33,279 nucleotides of DNA, from positions 1 through 33,279 of the forward strand of contig JAUHXR010000065.1 of NCBI GenBank assembly GCA_030426845.1. Direction: 5' to 3'. This document shows, piece by piece, positions 7,335 through 15,518 of the stretch. Source of the DNA: Polyangia bacterium (GTDB taxonomy: Bacteria > Myxococcota_A > Polyangia > Polyangiales > Sandaracinaceae). The notes below the pieces were generated by a model. It was not told the DNA's origin. It saw only the letters and a program-made list of their open reading frames with translations, and did not search any database. Within the stretch, counting starts at the first letter, position 1. Every line of letters starts with the position of its first letter. The position numbers were made by a program, and so were the translations under genes.

Positions 7335-7380
7335 CGAGCATTGGCTCGCGGGCGGTCGGGACGCTCGACCGCCCCTCTTT
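7334..7380 (+). terminator. double hairpin after the first TPR gene
   Basis: Two adjacent stem-loops directly after the stop codon. The first has a 6-bp stem and ATTG loop (7334-7349). The second is a perfect 9-bp stem, GGGCGGTCG with CGACCGCCC, loop of 7 (7350-7374), followed by CTCTTT. It resembles an intrinsic terminator. No good promoter is visible before gltD, so it may be partial and lower expression of the downstream genes. Confidence 0.6.
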
Positions 7381-7458
7381 GCTTGAGATTTGCTGAGTGA
7401 CTCAACGGCGCGCGTCCACGACCTCGGAGCCGCGCGCCAGCGAAAAAAGGTGAGCAGC

Positions 7459-10400
7459 ATGCGTCGCAAACTGGCCCTCCTCGTGGTGTGCTCGGCCCTC
7501 TTGGCCGCCGGCCTCCCGTTCGCGGTGGGAGCGCAGGACGACTCGGGATCGAGCGGATCCTCGGGCGCCTCCGGCGCACCCACGGGGATCCCTCCGGCGC
7601 CCCGGGGCGTCTGTATCCGCCCGGCGGCGAACTCGAACGTCGAGGACTGTCCGGCGAACGCCCCGCCGCCCAGCAAGCGCGGGGGCGCGCGGCCGGGCAC
7701 CGGGGACACGGACGTCGCCTCCCACTTCCGCGAGACCAAGCGCCAGGCGGAGGAGAGCCGCGGTGGGCCGACCGGTCCGAGCATCGAGCTCGACGCCGCG
7801 ACGCGCCGCAACCGCGACCGGATCGAGGTCCGCGCGCAGCGGCTGCTCCAGCGTGAGGTCCAGGTGCTCGAGCGCCTGGTCAGCCGCACGCGCGCCGGCG
7901 ACCCGCGCGGCGCCGACTACCTGCTGCGTCTCGCGGAGACGTACTTCGAGATGCAGCAGTTCTACAACACGCAGGCGCGCAACCTCGACCAGCCGATCTT
8001 CGAGGCGCGCGAGGCGAAGAACGGCGAGAAGGTCCGCCAGCTTCGTCAGCGTCAGCAGAGCGCGGAGCAGCAGCTCCAGCGCTTCCGGCAGGAGGCGATC
8101 CGCACCTACGCGCGGCTCGTCCGCGACTTCCCGAACTACCGCAACATGGACCAGGTCCTCTTCTCGCTGGCCTTCGGCCTCGAGGAGATGCGGCAGTTCC
8201 AGCGCGCGCGGCAGGTCTATCACCGGCTGATCAAGGGCTTCCCCCAGAGCCGCTTCATCCCGCACGCCTACCTCTCGTTCGCCGAGTACTACTTCGGCGA
8301 AGGGGACATGCGGGCCGCGCAGCAGTTCTACAACAAGGTCACGGAGATCCCACCCGAGCGAAACCCGGTCTACGGGTACGCGCTCTACAAACAGGCGTGG
8401 GCGCTCTACAACCTCGAAGACTTCCGCGGAGCGCTAACCCAGTTCGTGCGGGTGATCGAATTCGCCCAGCAGAACCCGGACGCGCGCGACTCCGCCAACC
8501 TCTCTCGACAGGCGAGGCGCGAGCTCGTCTTACCTTACTCTCGCGTCGGGACACCGAGACGCGCGCTGGAGTTCTTCCGTCGCTACGCGGCTGACGAAGA
8601 CCAAGCCCTCGAGATGCTCGAGAGCTTAGCTGAGCTCTATTACGACACAGGCAACTGGCCAGAGACGATCGAGGTCTACCACCGGTTAATGGCGGAACGG
8701 ACCCAGGGTCCACGGCTCTGTTACTGGCAGAGCCGCGTCACCAACGCGGTGATATCCAGCCGGCCGAAGGACGACCAGGTCACCGAGGTCCGGCGGCTGG
8801 TGGACGTCTACGAGAACTTCACCGAGGGCAGCCACCCTCGGGAGTCGGTCACCGAGTGCAAGCAGGCCACCGCGGCGATCCTCGTGTCGCTCGCGACCGC
8901 CTGGCACCGCGAGGCGATCGGCACCGACGACCAGCCGGGCACCAACGACCGCAACACCATGCGTGCGTCGGCGGCGCTCTACCGCGTCGTGCTTGACCGG
9001 TTCCCCGACATGGAGGAGATGCAGTTCCCCAACATCGACCGGCGGGACTGGCCGACGCGCTACCGCGTCTCCTACTTCTACGCGGAGCTCCTCTGGCGGA
9101 TGGAGGACTGGGCCCAATGCGGCCCGGCCTTCGACTCGGTGGTCGAGCAGAACCCGCAAGGCGAGTTCACACAGGACGCCGCCTACGCGGCGGTGCTCTG
9201 CTACAACAACCTCTACCAGCAGCAGTACTCCTCCCGAGAACGTACGACCCGCGAGAGCGGGGCCGAGGGAGGCGAGGACTGCTCACGGTTGAGAGGCCGG
9301 CGACGGCAGGCGTGTGAGCGCGCGGCCGAGGAGGCCGAGCAGGCCAACCAGTACGTCCCGCGCGAGCTGACCGCGACCGAGAGCGGCATGCTCAACGCGT
9401 TCCAGCGCTTCGTGTGCTTCGTCCAGGACAGCGACGAGCTGCCCACGATCAAGTACCGGCGCGCCCGCATCTTCTACGAGTCGAACCGCTACGAGGAGGC
9501 GGCGCTGCTCTTCCGCGACATCGCGCTGAACCACCGGGACAGCGAGCTGGCGGAGTACGCGGCCAACCTCTACCTCGACTCGCTGAACATCCTGGGCACG
9601 CAGTGGCAGCGCACGCAGTGCATCAACGACATCCGCGACAACATCGAGCCGCTGTCCGGCGCCTACTGCGCCAACAGCTCGGCCCGCGATGAGCACCCTG
9701 ACCTCTGTCAGGTCCTCGATCAGCTCCGCTGCGACACCCTCCGGCTCCAGGCCGAGGCGGCGCAGCGCGAGGAGCGGTTCCGCGACGCGGCGGGGATCTA
9801 CGTGAGCATCGCGCGCGAGCACCGCGAGTGCGGTCGCCTCGACGAGGTGCTCTACAACGCGGCCCTCAACTACGAGGCCGCCCGCCTGCTCGGCCGCGCC
9901 ATCCGGACGCGAACCGTCCTCATCAGCAACTTCCCGCAGAGCGAGCTGGCGCGGCGCGCGATCTTCCTGGTCGGCGCGAACTACCACGCCCTCGCGATCT
10001 ACAACCAGGCGGCCGAGTGGTACGAGCGCTTCGCGCGCGAGTACCCGGGCGAGGACGGCAGCAGCTGCACCGACGAGCAGCGGGAGGCCGGCACCTGCGC
10101 CATCGCCCACGAGGCGTTACAGAACGCCGTGTTCTTCCGGCTCGGTCTGGGCCAGGAGGACGAGGCGATCGCCAACGCAAACCTGTACGAGCGGAACTAC
10201 CGGCGGCGTATGCCGCAGGAGACCTCGCAGGTTCAGTTCTCCCTCGGCTCGATCTACGAGCGCCAGGAGGACTGGAACCGTCTCTTCAACCACTACCGCA
10301 ACTGGCTCCGCTCCTACGGGCGCAGCGCCCTGCCGCACGAGGTCATCATGGCCAACGTGCAGATGGGCGTCGCCAAGTGGCGGCTCGATCAGCGCGGCGA

Positions 10401-11148
10401 GGCGCGGCGCTACTTCGAGGCCGCGACGCGGGAGTGGCAGCGCAACGCCGGTGAGCGCATCGCGGGGCTCGACGACGTGAGCGACGCCGACCGGCAGCTC
10501 TACCTCGTGCGCGCGAAGGACGCGACGAGCGAGGCGCTGTTCTACCTGGCGGAGTACCTCTACGCCGACTTCCGGGCGATCCGCTTCCCGCGGTTCCACG
10601 GCGGTCGAAACCTCGAGCGGGTCCAGCGCTGGGCGGAGAACGACTTCGCCGGGTGGCTGACCCAGAAGCGTGAGGCTCTCGTGGCGGCCGAGGCGGCCTA
10701 CAACCTCATCGCGGAGCTCGAGATCCCGGAGTGGGAGATCGCTGGCGCCGCGCGGGTCGGGGAGATGTACCGGAGCTTCATGGATCAGATCCGTGAGGCG
10801 CCCATCCCCGAGGAGATCGAGAACGACGACGAGCTGTACGGGATCTACGTCGACGCCCTCGAGGCGGCGGCGCGACCCCTGCAGGCGCAGGCGATGGACA
10901 AGTTCGAGTTCTGCCTGACCACCGCGACGCGCGTCCGCTGGTTCAACGAGTACTCGACGCAGTGCGAGACCGAGCTGAACCAGCTCGATCGCGCCCGCTA
11001 CCCGATGGCGGCCGAGCTGCGCGGGGAGGCGAGCTACATCCAGCGCCAGATCGCGCGCCCGGGTGCGGTGACCCTCGACGCGAACCAGGAGGACGACGTC
11101 GGCGGGGCTGGCGAGAACGAAGTGCCGGTCGAGGGAGGTTCCGAATGA
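7459..11148 (+). CDS. gltD: GltD-like (AgmU-like) large periplasmic TPR protein
   Basis: 1229 residues, close to the roughly 1.2 kb-residue AgmU/GltD of Myxococcus as I recall it. A signal peptide (residues 1-25, ending AVGA-Q) indicates the periplasm. A low-complexity Ser/Gly/Pro segment follows, then helical hairpin repeats almost to the C-terminus. Several are of the tol-pal-associated TPR type, for example LVRDFPNYRNMDQVLFSLAF, KGFPQSRFIPHAYLSFAEYY and ISNFPQSELARRAIFLVGAN. The C-terminal 25 residues are acidic and Gly-rich. The ATG at 7459 is preceded by AAGGTGA; the frame is open from 7402 but lacks a signal sequence there. The stop overlaps the gltE start (ATGA), implying translational coupling. 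Codons at about 8340-8760 are unlike the rest, with TTA at 8530, 8626 and 8686 and CTA at 8434. In Myxococcus GltD is part of the periplasmic linkage of the gliding machine. Assignment is by size, order and architecture. Confidence 0.8.
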   Translation: MRRKLALLVVCSALLAAGLPFAVGAQDDSGSSGSSGASGAPTGIPPAPRGVCIRPAANSNVEDCPANAPPPSKRGGARPGTGDTDVASHFRETKRQAEESRGGPTGPSIELDAATRRNRDRIEVRAQRLLQREVQVLERLVSRTRAGDPRGADYLLRLAETYFEMQQFYNTQARNLDQPIFEAREAKNGEKVRQLRQRQQSAEQQLQRFRQEAIRTYARLVRDFPNYRNMDQVLFSLAFGLEEMRQFQRARQVYHRLIKGFPQSRFIPHAYLSFAEYYFGEGDMRAAQQFYNKVTEIPPERNPVYGYALYKQAWALYNLEDFRGALTQFVRVIEFAQQNPDARDSANLSRQARRELVLPYSRVGTPRRALEFFRRYAADEDQALEMLESLAELYYDTGNWPETIEVYHRLMAERTQGPRLCYWQSRVTNAVISSRPKDDQVTEVRRLVDVYENFTEGSHPRESVTECKQATAAILVSLATAWHREAIGTDDQPGTNDRNTMRASAALYRVVLDRFPDMEEMQFPNIDRRDWPTRYRVSYFYAELLWRMEDWAQCGPAFDSVVEQNPQGEFTQDAAYAAVLCYNNLYQQQYSSRERTTRESGAEGGEDCSRLRGRRRQACERAAEEAEQANQYVPRELTATESGMLNAFQRFVCFVQDSDELPTIKYRRARIFYESNRYEEAALLFRDIALNHRDSELAEYAANLYLDSLNILGTQWQRTQCINDIRDNIEPLSGAYCANSSARDEHPDLCQVLDQLRCDTLRLQAEAAQREERFRDAAGIYVSIAREHRECGRLDEVLYNAALNYEAARLLGRAIRTRTVLISNFPQSELARRAIFLVGANYHALAIYNQAAEWYERFAREYPGEDGSSCTDEQREAGTCAIAHEALQNAVFFRLGLGQEDEAIANANLYERNYRRRMPQETSQVQFSLGSIYERQEDWNRLFNHYRNWLRSYGRSALPHEVIMANVQMGVAKWRLDQRGEARRYFEAATREWQRNAGERIAGLDDVSDADRQLYLVRAKDATSEALFYLAEYLYADFRAIRFPRFHGGRNLERVQRWAENDFAGWLTQKREALVAAEAAYNLIAELEIPEWEIAGAARVGEMYRSFMDQIREAPIPEEIENDDELYGIYVDALEAAARPLQAQAMDKFEFCLTTATRVRWFNEYSTQCETELNQLDRARYPMAAELRGEASYIQRQIARPGAVTLDANQEDDVGGAGENEVPVEGGSE

Positions 11149-12533
11149 GCTCCGTCATCCGTACGCGCTGGATCCAGCGGCTGGGGCTGCTCGCCACGTT
11201 CGCGCTCGCCGCGGGCTGGGCGGGCTGCGGCGGCGGCTCGGGCGACGACAACGTGGCCACGGGGGAGGGCGGCAACGTCATCCGCACCGCCGGCGGCGCG
11301 GCCGTCTCCGAGGAGGCGCACAATCACTGGACCGAGGCGATCGCCATGTTCCGCACCAACGACGGCGCGGAGGGCACCTGGAACCCGCAGACCTGCCAGG
11401 CCACGCTCGGCAAGTTCGAGCAGGCCAACAGCGCGCAGGGCGGTAACTTCACCGAGGCCATCTACATGATGGGCGTGGTGTCGGGCCGCTGCGGCGACGA
11501 CGAGACCGCGCTGGGTCACTACCGGCGCGCGCTCGAGACGAACGAGAACTACTGTGGCGCCCGGGTCGGTGTCGGCATCGCCGACATGCGGGCCGGCCGC
11601 ACGGGCCCCGCGCGCCAGCACTTCGAGCGCGCGATCCGCGACGACAACCAGTGCACGTCCGCGTACGTGAACCTGGCGATCATCCAGCGGAGCAACGAGG
11701 GCGAGGTCCGCGAGGCGCTGAACAACCTGCGCCGCGCGCTCGCGATCGAGTCGGACTACCTCCCGGCCTTCAACCAGATGGCGCTGCTCTACCTCGGGCA
11801 GGCGGAGGACAACCAGCAGATGCTCGACCTCGCGGAGGTCGTCTGCCGGCAGGCCCAGATCATCAACGGGAACTACGCGCCGATCTACAACACCTGGGGG
11901 CTCATCAACGTCCGCCAGGGCAACATCATCGCGGCCCTCGCGAAGTTCGAGCGAGCGTTCAACCTCGACGCGGACTTCTTCGAGGCCTACATGAACTTCG
12001 GCCAGCTCACGATCAGCTTCCGTGGCTACCAGGACGCGGCGCGGGCCTTCACGCGGGCGCGCGAGCTGCAGCCGCAGAGCTACGACGCGGTCATCGGCCT
12101 CGGGGCGGCCCAGCGCGGCCTCAACCAGCTCGACGAGGCCGAGGCCACCTACCGGGCGGCGATGGAGATCGACGGCCAGCGGCCGGAGGCCTACTTCAAC
12201 CTCGGGCTGCTGTACCAGGACTTCAAGGGCGGCAACGTCCCCGACCTGCGCCAGGCCCAGCAGTTCTACGAGCAGTTCACGCAGCGGGCGGGGAACACCC
12301 CGCGCTACTCGGAGACGGTCGAGAACGTGACCCGTCAGTGCCGTCGGCGGCAGCAGCGCAGCGGCCGCCGTCGCGAGGGTCAGAGCGAGTGGGTCGGCGA
12401 CTGCCGCCCCGGTCGCGTCCAGCAGATCGTCGAGTCGATCCGCGTTCAGGAGGAGCTGCAGGAGATGCAGCGCCAGATGCAGCAGCAGCAGGGGGCGACC
12501 CCGCCGGCCGAGGGTGGCGGCGAGGGCGGCTGA
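11145..12533 (+). CDS. gltE: GltE-like (AglT-like) TPR lipoprotein
   Basis: 462 residues. A type II signal peptide ends GWAGC, lipid-modified Cys28. About eight consecutive canonical TPRs occupy residues 55-410; clear units include ALGHYRRALETNENY, ARQHFERAIRDDNQC, ALAKFERAFNLDADF, AARAFTRARELQPQS and AEATYRAAMEIDGQR. The tail is Arg- then Gln-rich (EMQRQMQQQQG) and ends in Gly/Glu. TPRs are protein-protein interaction modules. In Myxococcus, GltE (AglT) is a TPR lipoprotein of the adventurous gliding complex, encoded next to gltD. The ATG overlaps the gltD stop and has GAGGGAGG about 8 bases upstream. A hairpin follows the stop. The family call rests on lipobox, TPRs and gene order. Confidence 0.82.
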   Translation: MSSVIRTRWIQRLGLLATFALAAGWAGCGGGSGDDNVATGEGGNVIRTAGGAAVSEEAHNHWTEAIAMFRTNDGAEGTWNPQTCQATLGKFEQANSAQGGNFTEAIYMMGVVSGRCGDDETALGHYRRALETNENYCGARVGVGIADMRAGRTGPARQHFERAIRDDNQCTSAYVNLAIIQRSNEGEVREALNNLRRALAIESDYLPAFNQMALLYLGQAEDNQQMLDLAEVVCRQAQIINGNYAPIYNTWGLINVRQGNIIAALAKFERAFNLDADFFEAYMNFGQLTISFRGYQDAARAFTRARELQPQSYDAVIGLGAAQRGLNQLDEAEATYRAAMEIDGQRPEAYFNLGLLYQDFKGGNVPDLRQAQQFYEQFTQRAGNTPRYSETVENVTRQCRRRQQRSGRRREGQSEWVGDCRPGRVQQIVESIRVQEELQEMQRQMQQQQGATPPAEGGGEGG

Positions 12534-12564
12534 GCCCTCCACTCCACCGGAACGGCCCCCGGGA

Positions 12565-12590
12565 GGCCGCTCGCCAGCCGGCGGGCGGCC
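12565..12590 (+). terminator. hairpin ending the gltD-gltE unit
   Basis: An 11-bp stem (12565-12575 with 12580-12590, one G-T wobble) with loop AGCC, followed by TTCGT. It lies 32 bases after the gltE stop. The stem is strong but the U-tract is weak. Confidence 0.5.
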
Positions 12591-12743
12591 TTCGTCACGC
12601 CGGGGGTCGAATCGGCGGTCCGCGTTCGCTGAGGAGGGGCGCTCGCCCGTTCAGTGAAACGTGCACTTTGTCGGAACTTGTCCGGACCCTCGCTGTCGGA
12701 CCGGGCGACGGGAAAGACAGGGGCCCTCGGTGGCAGTCGGGCG

Positions 12744-12773
12744 TTGACCAAGGTGGGTCGCCGCGAGTAGGCT
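12744..12773 (+). promoter_or_regulatory. candidate promoter of the gltF-gltG unit
   Basis: -35 TTGACC (12744-12749; 5 of 6), 18-bp spacer, -10 TAGGCT (12768-12773; 3 of 6 but keeping T1, A2 and T6). The predicted leader is about 70 nt before the ATG at 12852. Confidence 0.4.
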
Positions 12774-12851
12774 TCGCACCGCCATCGGTCTCGTTTCGGT
12801 AGTGATCGAGGGCAGTTCAGGTCGAACACGATTGGATCGGGAGAGCCCGTC

Positions 12852-13109
12852 ATGAAGAAGCTGTTCACTGCATTCGGATTCGCGATGGTCGCAGGCGTCT
12901 CGCTCGCCATGCTCGCCCCCACGGGAGTGGAGGCGCAGGACGGCGGTGGAGAGACCACCTACGACTTCGAGGACGACCTGGTCACGGGTGACCTGGTCCG
13001 CCCCGACGGCGAGATGCTCAACGTCCGCCGGCGTGGCCGTCGAGCGTCGCTCATCCGGGTGCGCGAGCACTTCATCCCCGAGATGTTGAAGTCCGTAGAG
13101 AACCTGTAA
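12852..13109 (+). CDS. Small secreted protein in the GltF position
   Basis: 85 residues. A signal peptide or anchor (residues 1-28, ending GVEA-QD) leaves about 57 mature residues: an acidic start (YDFEDDL), then VTGDLVRPDGEMLNVRRRGR and a basic helix-like end, SLIRVREHFIPEMLKSVENL. The short conserved-looking core recalls small proteins found next to FHA/TonB-C proteins in other myxobacteria. Its place directly before gltG matches the inner-membrane component GltF in Myxococcus, but I cannot confirm homology, so no symbol is given. The ATG is preceded by GGGAGAG. It is probably co-transcribed with gltG, 78 bases downstream. Confidence 0.75.
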   Translation: MKKLFTAFGFAMVAGVSLAMLAPTGVEAQDGGGETTYDFEDDLVTGDLVRPDGEMLNVRRRGRRASLIRVREHFIPEMLKSVENL

Positions 13110-13177
13110 AGAGCGCAGTCTTCTTTTGGAGATCGCAATCGTCTTTGCGGGCGTCATCGTCGCGAGAGCGGCGAGAT

Positions 13178-13182
13178 GGAGG
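13178..13182 (+). promoter_or_regulatory. gltG: ribosome binding site deciding the gltG start
   Basis: GGAGG at 13178-13182 lies five bases before the GTG at 13188. The in-frame ATG at 13176 overlaps this site and has only a weak purine stretch before it. GTG is therefore the better start. Confidence 0.65.
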
Positions 13183-13187
13183 CTAGG

Positions 13188-15164
13188 GTGAGCGACGGCA
13201 AGGTTCCGATCAGTTTTAAGGTCTACAAGGGTGACGAGCTCACTCGCACCGAGACCTTGACCCAGGACATCATCAAGGTCGGCAAGCTGCCTTCGAGCCA
13301 CCTGCGGATCGAGGACGACAACGTCTCTCGAATGCACGCGGTGATCGAGGTGACGTCCCCCGAGGAGATCTTCATCATCGATCTCGGGTCGGCGGCGGGC
13401 ACGATCGTCAACGGCAAGAAGGTCAACAAGACCCAGCTGAAGACGGGGGACGAGATCGTCCTCGGCGACACCCGCGTGGTGGTCGAGATCGGGGCCGCCG
13501 AGGCGGCGGTCTCCGACGACGAGCCGGCCACCGTGGTGAGCGCGGCGCCCGAGGCGGCGATGCCTTCGGAGCCGGCGCCCGCGTCGGCCCCGCCGAACCC
13601 CTTCGCGGCTCCCGCGAAGCCGGCCGGCGCGCCGCTGCACAACCCCTTCGCGGCCCCGGCGGCTCCGGCGGCGAGCGCAGCCCCCGCGGCGGGCGCGAGC
13701 GGCTACGGCATCCTCGCGAGCGGCCCGCCGGTGAACCCGGCCGAGGTCGAGAGCCACCAGTCCGCGGCCGAGGTCGTCGTGATGTGGGGCGACATGAGCG
13801 TGCTCCACGTCGAGCACCTCTCGCCGCCGCGTCCCTTCTACATCGGTGAGGGCAAGGACTCCGACTACCTCGTCGAGAGCTCGGTGCTCGGCGCCAGCCG
13901 GATGCCCGTCGTGACCCAGGCGGGAGGCGGCGTCGCCGTGGTCGTGCCGGACGGCGCGGACGGCTTCGTCCAGGTCGGCGACCAGCAGATGTCGTTCGCG
14001 GATCTCAAGGCCGGCGGCAAGCTGCAGCCCTGCTCCGAGATGGCGGGCGCGATGCAGTACCCGCTCCCCGAGGGCGCGACCGCGACCGTCAACTACAAGG
14101 GCTTCACCTTCCGCACCAAGGCGACCCCGATGGGGAAGCGGGTCGGCGGCGGCATGGAGATCGAGTGGAAGCGCTACATCTGGACGGCGGTCTCGCTCGG
14201 CGTCCACGCGGCGTTCCTGCTGATGTTCTACTTCCTGCCTCCGCGGCCGGCGTCGCTGTCCCTCGACCTCCTCTCGGCGGACTCCCGCCTGGTCGAGTAC
14301 CTGATGGAGCCCCCGGAGACGGCCGAGGAGGAGACTCCGGAGTGGCTCCAGGAAGACCAGATGGACGACAACGAGGGCGGCACCGGCAAGCGCCATCGCG
14401 ACGAGGAAGGCGCGATGGGCGAGGAGTCCTCGGAGAAGACGAACAACCGCTACGGCATCGAGGGTCCGGCCGACAACACCGACCCGCAGATGGCCCGCGA
14501 GCAGGCTCGTGAGCAGGCGGCGAACGTCGGCGCGATCGGCGTCCTCCGTGCGATGACCGGCTCGTGGAACTCGCCCACCTCGCCTTACGGCGCGGACGTG
14601 GCCCTGGGCAACGACCCGATGAGCGCGATCGGCGCGCTCATGGGTGACCAGATCGGCAGCAACTTCGGCTTCGGCGGCCTGGGCCTTCGCGGCACCGGTC
14701 GCGGTGGCGGCGGCACCGGCGAGGGCACGATCGGCCTCGGCAACCTCGGCACGATCGGCCACGGCGGCGGCGGCGGCACCGGCTCGGGCTACGGCCGCGG
14801 GGCGGGCGGCCTGCGCGGTCGCTCGGCTCGGGTCCCGCGGATCCGCACCGGCAACGCGGACGTCCGCGGCTCGCTCTCCCGCGAGGTCATCCGGCGCGTC
14901 ATCCGGCGCCACATCAATGAGGTCCGGTTCTGCTACGAGCAGGAGCTCAACCAGCGCCCCGACCTCGAGGGTCGCGTCTTGGTCAGCTTCATCATCTCGC
15001 CGACCGGCGCGGTCCAGTCCGCCACGGTGGGCAACTCGACCATCAGCAACGCGCGGGTCGAGGGCTGCATCGTCCAGGCGGTTCGCCGCTGGACCTTCCC
15101 GGCACCCGACGGTGGCGGCGTGGTCGGCGTCAACTACCCGTTCGTCCTGTCCAGCCAGGGCTGA
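13188..15164 (+). CDS. gltG: GltG-like inner-membrane protein: FHA domain, TM helix, TonB-like AgmX/PglI C-terminus
   Basis: 658 residues. The N-terminal FHA domain (about 25-101) has the phosphothreonine-binding residues: Gly32, S47-R48-x-H50 (NVSRMHAVIEV), then DLGSAAGT and N75-G76. An Ala/Pro linker follows. A second segment from residue 217 (FYIGEGKDSDYLVES) looks like the start of another FHA fold without the SRxH motif. A single TM helix spans about 330-351 (TAVSLGVHAAFLLMFYFLP). The periplasmic part is acidic, then Gly-rich (480-550), ending in a TonB-like domain at about 562-655 (VLVSFIISPTGAVQ) with cysteines 582 and 627 that could pair. In Myxococcus GltG has this same order and is thought to span the cell envelope and contact outer-membrane partners. 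It is preceded by the small secreted gene and followed by a strong terminator. An alternative start is ATG 13176. Confidence 0.85.
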   Translation: MSDGKVPISFKVYKGDELTRTETLTQDIIKVGKLPSSHLRIEDDNVSRMHAVIEVTSPEEIFIIDLGSAAGTIVNGKKVNKTQLKTGDEIVLGDTRVVVEIGAAEAAVSDDEPATVVSAAPEAAMPSEPAPASAPPNPFAAPAKPAGAPLHNPFAAPAAPAASAAPAAGASGYGILASGPPVNPAEVESHQSAAEVVVMWGDMSVLHVEHLSPPRPFYIGEGKDSDYLVESSVLGASRMPVVTQAGGGVAVVVPDGADGFVQVGDQQMSFADLKAGGKLQPCSEMAGAMQYPLPEGATATVNYKGFTFRTKATPMGKRVGGGMEIEWKRYIWTAVSLGVHAAFLLMFYFLPPRPASLSLDLLSADSRLVEYLMEPPETAEEETPEWLQEDQMDDNEGGTGKRHRDEEGAMGEESSEKTNNRYGIEGPADNTDPQMAREQAREQAANVGAIGVLRAMTGSWNSPTSPYGADVALGNDPMSAIGALMGDQIGSNFGFGGLGLRGTGRGGGGTGEGTIGLGNLGTIGHGGGGGTGSGYGRGAGGLRGRSARVPRIRTGNADVRGSLSREVIRRVIRRHINEVRFCYEQELNQRPDLEGRVLVSFIISPTGAVQSATVGNSTISNARVEGCIVQAVRRWTFPAPDGGGVVGVNYPFVLSSQG

Positions 15165-15206
15165 CACGCATCCCAAGCGCGGCCGGGGCGACCCAGCCGC
15201 CGCGCC

Positions 15207-15237
15207 AAAGAGGCCGGGCCACTCGCCCGGCCTCTTT
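15207..15237 (+). terminator. gltG: strong intrinsic terminator after gltG
   Basis: A perfect 13-bp inverted repeat, AAAGAGGCCGGGC and GCCCGGCCTCTTT, with loop CACTC. The T-run forms the end of the stem, and the A-run on the other side would let it work in both directions. It lies 42 bases after the gltG stop. Confidence 0.85.
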
Positions 15238-15442
15238 GCGTTGGGGGACCGGGGGCGCGGCTCGCGGGGGGCTCGGGCCGGCCCGATCGGTGGGCTCGTC
15301 GCGGGCAAGAGGCGCCGATCGGCTCCGCCGCGCGGGGGCGGTGGCGGTCGCGAGATCGCGTCTCCGAGGCGCCGTGGACGCGCGCGCGCGGCGCGGACCC
15401 CGCCGAGATTGAATAACGCCGCCTAAACGCACGGGAAAACGC

Positions 15443-15472
15443 TTGAGTCCCGCGGCCCGTGTTGCGTAGTAT
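15443..15472 (+). promoter_or_regulatory. promoter of the TPR lipoprotein-gltI unit
   Basis: -35 TTGAGT (15443-15448; 4 of 6), 18-bp spacer, -10 TAGTAT (15467-15472; 4 of 6). The predicted leader is about 40 nt before the ATG at 15519. No other promoter is evident before gltI. Confidence 0.5.
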
Positions 15473-15518
15473 CGCAGCGGTTTTCGGGGCGCCGTGGGCG
15501 CCCAAGAGGAGACACTCG

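Larger units (their letters stand above)
12534..12851. other. 318-bp intergenic region between gltE and the small secreted gene
   Basis: Contains a terminator-like hairpin at 12565-12590 and a promoter candidate at 12744-12773. Between them, repeated CGGACC/TCGGAC words occur (about 12670-12710) without a clear palindrome. No ORF of credible codon use is seen. Confidence 0.55.
15165..15518. other. 354-bp intergenic region between gltG and the TPR lipoprotein gene
   Basis: Holds a perfect intrinsic terminator (15207-15237) and a promoter candidate (15443-15472). Between them is very GC-rich sequence with alternating CGCG runs around 15380-15395 and no credible gene. Confidence 0.6.

Noticed and set aside
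7383-7405. TTGAG...CTCAA palindrome before gltD as an operator
   Set aside because: The arms are five bases with an imperfect centre. Such a match is expected by chance and no promoter overlaps it.
5577-7889. 770-codon minus-strand ORF opposite the first TPR gene and the gltD start
   Set aside because: It spans two real plus-strand genes and the terminator between them. The translation is Leu/Val/Glu/Arg-rich with no motif, as expected for antisense of a GC-rich coding frame.
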